64,000 bases of DNA from contig JBBPTG010000040.1 in NCBI GenBank assembly GCA_038093975.1, positions 62,001 through 126,000 of the forward strand. The letters are read 5' to 3'. The notes under the pieces were generated by a model. That model did no database searches, had not been told where the DNA came from, and worked only from the letters and a program-made list of their open reading frames with translations. Within the stretch, counting starts at the first letter, position 1, and each line of letters starts with the position of its first letter. Origin of the DNA: Chalciporus piperatus. Lineage: Eukaryota > Basidiomycota > Agaricomycetes > Boletales > Boletaceae. Shown here piece by piece: positions 55,550 through 64,000 of the stretch. The position numbers were made by a program, and so were the translations under genes.

Positions 55550-58500
55550 ATGCAGGTGCTACGGTGTCTGCTATCACTCTCATTGTTCACGCTCGCCGCA
55601 CGGGCCATCCATGAATCCGAAGTCGGTATCGTCGACTGGCACACCAAACTCGTCGGTGTACCCCGCTACAACTCACAGCTCACCGCGCCTGTATTTCGCG
55701 ACGACATCGTACTCACCGCGACTGGCAATAGCGTGCTAGCAGCCCTCAACGCCACCGATGGCAACATAGGTCTGTTCCACGTCACAGCGACGTGTCAAGA
55801 CTGACTTGGTATGTGACAGTGTGGAGAAGCATATTTGACGCCGAGGATCCTATCATTGGGTTCAAAGTGCACGATGACAGTGCGTCCAGAGCTCCCGTAT
55901 CCTCTGGCACTGCTCTGACCCTAGTTCAGGCATATACACCCTTTCTGGACCTGGTGGGTCAACTCTCCGCACGTTCGACGTTTCAACAGGCGACCTCGTC
56001 CTCGAAAAACGACTGCACAACCCCGTTGAAGGAAAACTGCATGACCCACCCAGTCTTGGTGTCGCAATAGCGCTAATTGGCGGTCAGGATGGAGGTCGCG
56101 CTTTCACACTGGCGAACGCCGACACCGCTCGATGTATTCACCCGAACACTGGTGAAGTTTTATGGGAGTGGAGGTCCCCTGACCAAGGGTATGTCATCCT
56201 GTTCAGAAATCACCCATGGAAGCATCATGACATCGAGCACCCAGTTCTCTTGTGATGTACACTCACATTTACCCCGACACCCACACGTCTACTTTGTACC
56301 TCGCGGGCTTCGCTAAATCTGTTGCATCCTACGCCCTGCACGTCACGACACTCGATTTCGTCACGGGAGAAGTCATCGCGAGCGTGCACATACCCGGCAA
56401 CATCGCGAACGTATTGACTGATTTTTTCCTTGTTGGACCTATACGAGCTGCTCCTCCAGTCGAGTCGACCACGGGCACGCGTTCCGACGCAAACGCTGAC
56501 GAGCCGGGACCATCCCTGGTCTGGCTGACTCCTTCATCGACTTCTGCATCTACTCCGCTATCTCTCTACTCAGCTCCGCTATCTCCATCTCTCAAAGGCA
56601 AAGTGTTGACGATCCCCGATTCAGTGTATAAACGCATCGTTGATGTCGGTCTTGCAAACAACGGTCTTGTTATGGCATTCCTGGACAACGGCGCAGCAGA
56701 GGTCATTGGTTATGAAAAGAGTGGATTGGGTATGGGGAAGATTTGGGACTTTGGCGACGTAGTGAGTGGGGCTGGATTTGGAGGGTTGTGTGCTGACCGA
56801 GACGCATTCAGACAGCTTCCCAAACTGCTTCGCCGTCTCATTTCGTCGGTGCTCTTAACGAGAAAGGGGAGCCGCGTATAGGGAGGGTATATTGGTCAAA
56901 CGCGCACAACGTGCGTTCTGTTTACTATTTTTCAGACACAAGACCTAATCCTAAGGTAATTATCTAGCAAGTCATTCATCAGACCTTCGAGGCGAACCTG
57001 GATGAAGGTACGGGCACGGTGACTAGCTTCGCGATTCCTTTTGAGACCCACGAACATGGAACCATCAGACATGTATGCGCTTTTTCATTTCTCTAACCTG
57101 AATATCTGACCGGTATGTATTCAAGGTCACCTTTGCGCCTGCTTCGTCATCTGCCGCGGCGAACGAGACTAAGCACAAGATCTTTTTGGTCACCTCCACC
57201 GGATCTCTTCAACTCTGGGCCCACGATTCGCTCCAGTGGGTGCGCGAAGAGTCGCTTGCAACCGTAAAGACTGCTACATTTATCGAACTCCCCCCTGCAA
57301 GAGAAGATGGGATTGGGGGTACTGCCATCAGTGGAACAGAAGGTTTCTGGAGTAAGGTAGCAAGACAAATTGGAGATGCAAAGGTACACATTGAAACTCT
57401 CTCGCATCAACTCGTATTCTCACTGCACACAGAATCTTCCCCATTACATCGTCCATTTCGTCACGCGATTCGTGACTGGGTCGTATGCATCCCCGTCGTC
57501 TCCCGCATCACCACCTCCTTCCTCTGATTCCACCGCATCGGGTGTTCCCCACTCTTACCCTCCCCGGTTGCCTACCTCCGCTACGACAACCCTCGTCCGC
57601 GATCCTTTCTCGTTCCGTCAGCTACTCATTGTGTCTACAGCCTACGGAAAACTATTCGCATTGGACTCTTCGACTGGAGCAATCGTATGGAGTCGGGTTT
57701 TCGGCCTCGGATGGGCAGACAAGGTCGGCGGTCAGATCATACCGTTGAAGATGTTTGTCGTACATGGAAGTGACACGGGCTCGGACGGTCGAGAGGGTCT
57801 TGCGTTGGTCACACAAAGGAAGGCGGACAATGTTGGTGTTCTTTTACTCTCCTCGGCATGGGTGTCTGGCTGTTTGATTTGCTGACGCCGAAATTTGACA
57901 GGGTTTGATGGATACCGTCGTCTTCCACTTCGACCCTCTGACAGGTGAGGATATCAAGATCGTCACAGCGAAAGAGGGTGAATCTGCAAGCCCGCGTAAA
58001 AATGTCAAAGATGTCAGTGGAAAATGGGTTAGTTCGCTCGACGGCGTCGACGTGATCGCAGGTCCGGTCATCGATGTGTTCTCTGTGCCGGATGGCAAGG
58101 ATACGATCGGAATGTTGGATGAGTTCTTGCAGGTAGGGTTTCATCTCCTTCGTGTTGGAGTATTCGTTCATTCATTTCGCGTCCCAGGTCCAACTATACC
58201 CGGACACCCCAACTACACGCGCAGCTCTGACATCTCTCGGCCCCAAGTTCTACCTCGCCTTACGCGCGGGCACCGAAGTCCTTGGACACCAACTCGGTCT
58301 CAACGACGAAGTCTCCTCCTTCCACGTCGCATACCCAACATGGGGCGTCTCCTTTGGCGAGGACGAGACCGTGATCTCTATCATCAGGAGTTCAAACAAG
58401 GGACGCGAAGCTGCGAGCATAGGAAGGGTGAAAGGCGACAGGAGCACGTTATACAAGTATCTCAATAACCACATGACCATCGTACTCACCGGTCCCTCCT

Positions 58501-59520
58501 CCGCTTCCTCCGCTTCCACGTCGGGTAGATGTGGGCTGTACGTGATCGATACTGTGAAAGGCACGGTGCTGTATCATGCCTCGTTGCCGGCTGTGGATGG
58601 CAAATGTGGTGACGTTCAAGCTGCGTTGGATGAAAATTGGCTCGTGTATTCGTATTATGACGATGGGATGGAGATTGGGAGTGCGAAGAGTCATCGAGTG
58701 GTGTCGGTGGAGATGTATGAAGGCTATGCTCCGGATGAGAAGATCTCAAGGTGTGTGTTTGTCTCCCCCTAATCTTGTGTGTGGACCGGAGGATAGATGT
58801 TGACGAATTTATCGACAGCCCTGACATCAGTTCGTATTCGAACAAGACGACCGAGTTCTCGGTGTACGAACGAGCGTTCGTAGTGCCGTATGCAATTACC
58901 TCGATTGCGACTACGACAACGAAATTCGGGGTATCGACGAAGGATATCATCGGTGGGTTTCCCTCCCTTCGCCCATCTGCATCCTGCTTATTTATTCCAA
59001 CACCGCCAACCATCCCTCAGTGTCAAGTCGTAAACACAGCGTGCATTCCATCCCGCGTCACTTGCTCAACCCTCGTCGTCCGAGATCGAAACCGACGAGC
59101 CAAGAAGCAGAGGAGATGCTCATGCAATATGACCCAGTGTTGCCTGACGACGGTCGACTCGTTCTCTCCCACTATTACGAGGTTCGTTTCTTTTTGTTTC
59201 TCAGTCCACTCACGTTGGCCCGCTGACGATATCATTCATATTATGGCTTTTCGTACTACTACTACTACTACTACTACTAGGTGGCCGACGTTCGCCAGAT
59301 CGTCACCGCACCCTCCCTTCTCGAATCGACCTCGCTGGTACTCGCGATCGGAACGGACCTGTTCCTGACGCGCATATCGACGTCGGGCACGTTCGACGTT
59401 CTCTCTGAAAACTTTAACAAGGTACAACTCGTTTTGACGGTCGTAGGACTCGCGGTCGCTATCGGGGTGACGAAACCGATGGTGGGGAGGAAAAAACTGC
59501 GTGAACGGTGGTATCAGTGA
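55550..59520 (+). CDS. EMC1: ER membrane protein complex subunit 1
   Basis: EMC1 is the large lumenal subunit of the EMC, which inserts membrane proteins in the ER. The ATG at 55550 opens a signal peptide, MQVLRCLLSLSLFTLAARAI, followed at once by the conserved HESEVGIVDWHTKLVGVPRY. Propeller blades follow in many exons (NSVLAALNATDGNI, VWRSIF, FSFRQLLIVSTAYGKLFALD). The C-terminal conserved domain reads VTAPSLLESTSLVLAIGTDL and FLTRISTSGTFDVLSENFNK. A single membrane segment (VQLVLTVVGLAVAIGVTKPM) and RKKLRERWYQ end the protein at 59518-59520. About 1,000 residues and 15 or more introns, so internal exon borders are only approximate. Confidence 0.87.
59254..59279. repeat. (TAC)n microsatellite in an EMC1 intron
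   Basis: About nine tac/act units directly before the acceptor ctactag of the last EMC1 intron. Length change here could move or weaken the splice acceptor. Confidence 0.85.
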
Positions 59521-60159
59521 CCAACCGTTGCGTGTGCGTGTGCATCGTATTTAGATATAAGTATACCTGGTAATGTAGATTATTTTGGACGTGCACAGTG
59601 TTTCGGTGATATTCATTCAGGGAAGTACGTGTTTGGGCCCTTGGGGCCAAGGTCGGGGATTCGAACTTACAGGTATGGGATGACACAGTACGAGTTCCAT
59701 GGACATTGGGGGTGGTTGAGTGCGGTCATGAAACTCGGACCGTGACCTGCTTCGTCTACTCGCTTTCATCGTATGCATCCAACAGGACCTCGTTAGCCTT
59801 CGGAGTGCTTGCCTTGTAGTCCTTCTCTAGATCTGTTTCCGTCTGAGAAATGGAAAGCGTGTACTACCCCTGTCACGAACACAAACCCGTTGGCACCCGA
59901 ACACGAGCGACACAAAGACAAGGCAGCCCCTTCGTGGGTGATTCAGGTGGCAATGACTGAGGACGAATGCTCCAGGGACCAAGATCATACATATTACAAA
60001 GGTATAATCAACATGTAGGTACCTTATGCAGGGGAACAACTTCGCCTATGATAGAGAATCTCTTGCAAACGGAATTTCAAGAACGAGATGTATGTGGTTC
60101 GCGAGAATCGGACCATAACTTGCTTCATAACTTCTCGCCTTCGTCACGGTCATGCCAGG

Positions 60160-60527
60160 ACGCCAGAATGGGAGATGTCGAAACCGCTTCGAGCACGGAT
60201 GATTGCAATGTCAGTCGATGGTAAGACCCTTTCTTCGGAGGAGATCGACATTTTCACCAACTTTGGTGTTCAGACATGGAATCGAAACTATGCCACGTCC
60301 AACATTCAAGTTACTAATGGCGACGATGCCATCCATGTCCTACGGCGTACGCACACCCGTCGTCAATCACGCATGGATATTCAACGTTATATGGCAACCT
60401 GGTGCTTGATTCTGAGGGAAAGATGACCTTCAACTTCGACTTTGAGAAGCAGTATGCATTACATAAATTAGGTAGTGACGAGGTCGACGGAATGGGTGAC
60501 ATCAAAGAAAACGTTCATCTATCATAA
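60160..60527 (+). pseudogene. Frameshifted ORF of unknown origin
   Basis: Plus-strand frames read MSVDGKTLSSEEIDIFTNFG or, shifted, YGVRTPVVNHAWIFNVIWQP. In a third frame they read NLVLDSEGKMTFNFDFEKQY, ending at the stop 60525-60527. The pieces look protein-like but do not join by introns I can find. I recognise no family. Possibly a decayed small gene. Confidence 0.3.
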
Positions 60528-60569
60528 GTAGGAAGAGTGCGGCACAAAGCCGGGGTATCTATCATCTGA

Positions 60570-61745
60570 TCATACAACAGCTGAAAGCTCCAGAATATCT
60601 TGGACTGAAGGACGCGTGGATGGGGGGACGGGAGTGGCGGTATCTGTAGAATTGCGTGGACGAGTGGGGTGTGCAGAGCGTTGAGCGGGAACGTCTTGTT
60701 GCTGCTGCGTTGCGTGAGACCGTCGACGCGAAAGCAACCCACAACATCCAGCTTGACTAACTTCGACGTCGTCAGGGGGTGTATCCGTCGCACTCTCTTC
60801 ATCGCTCTCTTCGGAATCTGACTCGACCATCATCGTGGCATTTGGGTCATCTTCGGAAGACGCGGGAGTACTAGTCTGCTCAGAGGAATTCGCACTGCTA
60901 TCCGCGGTGTGCCTCGAAGCAACGTGGGTTCGCTATTCGAGTCGGATCTGAGCATTAGCATTCAACTTGAAACGAGGAATTGCCTCACCGGTTCTGCGCG
61001 TCCCATGGATACTGGAGATGGGCGATCGAGAACGAGCCGTGGTATTCTCTTCCACCACTTCCAAGAGACCGTCGAGCTCTGCATGCGAGGACGCTCATCG
61101 GATGGATTTCCTCTTGAGCCGCGTGGAGGGGGGGAGGTGCCGACGTGGTGCAGAAATCTATCGAGCGCGAAAACAGGCGTCAATATTGAGCAGGAGAGGG
61201 ACGCATAGCTTCAAAACTCACATCGAGGAAGTCGAAGTCGATCTCGCGAGCATTGCTTGATGGACCGTCCGGTGAGACGACTGCGGGTTGCTAAACACAT
61301 GGTCTATAGTCAATCAATGTCGCAGTGGAACGGGACGCACATCAAGAAGGGACCGGAGAACCTGTGGTCTTCGGTTGAGTCCAGGAAGCCACAAAAAAAG
61401 AGCTGACAGTACCTGTTGATTATCTGTGCTCGCATCAAGCACAGGAAGAATTGAGAGGCGCTGGTCGGCGAACCCGTTGTTGTCCCCACACCATGCGACC
61501 CGTCCTCCTGAGCGGGAGAATCCAAATGCACTGAAACGGAAGTCCCACCCAAGGTGCACTGGTTTTCCAACAGGATCACCAGATTCTGTGTCCCATAAAC
61601 GCAGCGTAGTGTGTGAACGGCCCGCGAGCCATTTACCATCAGGGGAGAAGTCAAAAGCGCCCTCATGGCCAAGCTGACCCAGCAACACTTCGCCCATGGT
61701 TTCTCCAGTACATGGGTCCAAGTGACGAATTGAACCGTCCACCGA
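60570..61745 (-). pseudogene. WD40-repeat fragment, probably truncated
   Basis: The 5' exon (61314-61745) gives clear WD40 blades: DGSIRHLDPCTGETMGEVLL, GAFDFSPDGKWLAGRSHTTL, RLWDTESGDPVGKPVHLGW. No start codon precedes it; upstream is a repeat. Downstream exons near 61.0-61.3 kb (QPAVVSPDGPSSNAREIDFD) and a 3' frame to 60570 (VESDSEESDEESATD, CCGLLSRRRSHATQQQQD) could be its C-terminus, but joins are unsure. In Agaricomycetes such blades often end NLR-like proteins, so this may be the tail of one whose N-terminus was lost. Confidence 0.45.
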
Positions 61746-61754
61746 GGGATAGGG

Positions 61755-61905
61755 TTGCACACGGGTTACACCGCGGGTCGGGAAACCAACACCGCACCCG
61801 TACCCGCCAACACCGTACCCTCAGAGGGTACGGGTCGACACCGACCCGTACAACCCGCGGTTCTGACCAAAACCCGCGGTGTGACCAAAACCCGCGGGTG
61901 AAGGA
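61755..61905. repeat. Degenerate acccg/cgggt repeat with palindromes
   Basis: A 150-base stretch built from acccgcgg, acccgtacc and cgggt words. It includes the palindrome gtaccctcagagggtac and three aacccgcgg units, two followed by ttct/tgtgaccaaa. It borders the truncated WD40 fragment. Perhaps a small non-autonomous element. Confidence 0.65.
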
Positions 61906-62181
61906 CAAAGAAATCATACGCAAGAGCAGCGCAAGAGGTACAGGATGCGCCAATATGTACTACGTCATACTGCAACAGACTCAGATTCACCCCGCTTTCG
62001 TTTCTTCGGTCGGATAGCTGCAATAATATCCTCCAATGTAATCAAGTCATGGCAACTCCATGACCCGAGGCATAAGAACGTTCAAACTGAACGCCCAGAC
62101 GACCGGTTTCGGGCAAAGTGCAGCAATTGGCGGCCTTGTGAAAAGACGCGTTCACTGCAGTTGAAGTAGCACTGATCGCGA

Positions 62182-62612
62182 GGAAATTGACGGTCCCGCT
62201 GGTCGCTTACTTAAGGTGGCGGTGACTCAGCCGACCGGGCGCGTCCGAAACGGGAAAGAGGTGGGGGGTCGAGCTGGCGATCGTTCGTCGAAGGCGAACT
62301 CGAGGACGGGCGGGGCGGGGGAAGGCTCGACGTGGAGCGAGGTGCGTCGCGCAGTGGTTCCCGCGCGTAATCGACGTATTTAACGAACAGAGGGAGTTCT
62401 GCGAGGCGAGCGACGCTCGAGGGGGCCGAAGGCATGCAGCGGGAGGTCGACGACGGGTAAGTTAAGCGAGGACTGTGTTTTTCGCACGCTGGGACTGTCA
62501 ATTTTCCGGTAAGTCGAGTCTGACGCAGGTCCGTCCCTCGCAGGGCTCTCCCGCCAAACCCCCCAGTCAGCAGCTGACTGCAGGGGAAATTGACAGTCCC
62601 CAAAACACAGTC
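62182..62612. repeat. Inverted repeat, MITE-like
   Basis: The sequence from 62471 (gactgtgttt) to 62517 (gggactgtcaattttcc) is matched in reverse at 62583-62612 (ggggaaattgacagtcccca, then aaacacagtc). A third copy of the core, ggaaattgacggtccc, lies at 62182-62197. Such shared ends suggest a small or nested transposon. Confidence 0.6.
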
Positions 62613-62740
62613 CCATAGCCGAGCCCCTGCCCTTCCTCCTGCATGACTTCACGTGACGCCAACACACCGTCAATCACTGGCACCATCCTCGTCCTCGCTT
62701 TCAGCCACTCATCTTCTCCACCGACGACGGAATTTCACGA

Positions 62741-64000
62741 CTTAGGGTTTGACCATGTACATCCCATCGCGCTCAACGTTCACGTTCACGGAGCATGCTC
62801 CATCCCACTCTACATGTAAGCCCTTCAACTCGACCTGCTCCCGGCATCCAACAACTATCCTTCTCGACTCGACTCGGCTCGCTCACACACACACGCACAC
62901 GCGAACATCACGGTTAGCACGTCGCTCATGTCCATCAAAATTTCCCAACTTTTTTTCACTTTGTCTATCAGTTCATTGTCACGGTGCCACAAATGCATCC
63001 CGACAATCTATAGTGCATCCCCGACGGTCAGTGACTCTGCTTCCAGAAGATACTGCTCAACAAGCTGCGGGAGGAACACAATGGGTCATCATGCAGCACA
63101 CTGCCAATGTGTGCGTCTTTTTTCCTACTATACCAAGTTGGGACAGTCACTTCTGTGCACGGACTCGACGATGTGATCGGCTCAAGCTCCTTCAAGACCG
63201 ACCCGATATCGTGTCACGATGGGCCGTGGTGCAGAACGCCCAGGCCAGCAATCTCTGACCGCTTATTCTCTTGCTCTTATTTCGCTCTGTGTTGTACTCA
63301 CATCTGTATTCTGCATATCACCCCATTCCATGCTTAGCACTTGATATTACTCGCATTCATGTATCTAATCAACTACAGTATCTAGGAATATTAACTCGTT
63401 TAGTCCAAGCTTGTGTTGCCATCGTGTTCGATCTTTGGGAGGTCAAGTGGTTGTACCTGTTCGTGATCATCTCGTCTGGAGATTTCGTGAATGGGGTTGG
63501 CAGAGTAGGCACTCAGGCTGAGTGAACAACGGGTTTGTTGTCATCGTTCGTTCGTTCGACAACGGGTCTGGTGACCCCGTCGTTTGTTCAATTCAATTGT
63601 TCATCTTCAGAATCGGGGTACAGTGGGTGGGCATATGGTGCAGTGCGCGAACCTGGGGTTCATCACAAGCGATCCTCGTCGTCGCCACGGTCCGTTTGTT
63701 CGAGAGCAATCGTCGCGATGTTTGGCGAATCGCGGGGCTGGCGAATCGGGGCACAGTGTGCGGGCGCCTCGTGTCGTGAGTAGTGCGCTCGTTGGCGGTC
63801 GATGTCGTCGTACCAATCGTCTTGCGAATGGCTTGGTGAATCAGCGTGCAATGTCGACCTCGTCGACCTCGTTTTGATCAGTTTGGCGAATGGGGTTGGC
63901 GAATTGCGAGAATCTCAGCGATAGACAGCTCCCACCTGAGTCGTCCTCGTCGTTCCCCGAGCCGCCGTGGACCCTGGTCTTGTCGCTCGTCTCGTTGTTG
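62741..64000. other. Window end without a supported gene
   Basis: An ATG at 62755 (MYIPSRSTFTFTEHAP) and a later frame with PEDTAQQAAGGTQWVIMQHT near 63.04-63.10 kb look like exons, but I could not join them or name a family. From 63.5 kb on, G/T-rich sequence repeats words such as ttggcgaat and gcgaatcg, with no gene seen. Confidence 0.35.

Noticed and set aside
61314..61760. WD40 ORF as a complete gene starting at its first codon
   Set aside because: That codon is GTG, the upstream is repeat DNA, and only about two blades are present, so it was called a fragment.
63500..64000. G/T-rich end of the window as a telomere or subtelomere
   Set aside because: The words (ttggcgaat, gcgaatcg) are irregular and no ttaggg-type array is present.

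Overview
The window is nuclear DNA of a filamentous basidiomycete, most likely a mushroom-forming Agaricomycete. Genes are densely packed on both strands and cut by many 50-70 nt GT-AG introns. Most predicted proteins look fungal, and F-box/LRR genes are expanded, as is common in Agaricomycetes. No rRNA, tRNA, CRISPR array or prokaryotic feature was seen. All exon structures were read by eye from splice signals and reading frames, so gene ends are firmer than internal junctions.

Layout. From 0 to 27 kb most genes are housekeeping: a proteasome-type ubiquitin hydrolase (UBP6), a BAP31-like ER protein, the replication factor MCM10, eIF2-gamma, a RING-CH membrane E3 ligase, an SR splicing factor, a PPR-like mitochondrial protein, a membrane glycosyltransferase-like protein and a questin-oxidase-like enzyme. 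Two islands with almost no CpG interrupt this background. The first (about 3.84-5.54 kb) holds an intact three-exon opsin-related gene that lacks the retinal lysine. The second (about 20.8-22.97 kb) holds all but the first exon of an Enhancer-of-zeste (KMT6) histone methyltransferase.

From 27.3 to 48.2 kb is an accessory region built by duplication. Two arms of about 6 kb, each carrying F-box A, F-box B and a small secreted protein gene, lie in inverted orientation around a spacer of about 4.8 kb. The spacer holds single-copy mitochondrial genes: a MICOS Apo-O-type subunit and ribosomal protein bL31m. The right arm continues into a tandem copy with a third F-box A gene, followed by a third secreted protein gene. 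One A copy has decayed and lost its F-box.

From 50 to 59.5 kb come 3-ketodihydrosphingosine reductase (TSC10), a single-copy F-box gene, a PP2A-family phosphatase and EMC1; the last two are divergently transcribed 154 bp apart. From 59.5 kb to the end I see only relics (a WD40 fragment, a frameshifted ORF), repeats and an inverted repeat like those of MITEs.

The most unusual points are the inverted F-box/secreted-protein duplication around essential genes, the lysine-less opsin, the CpG-depleted but intact genes, and a GC-AG intron in two of three secreted-protein paralogues.
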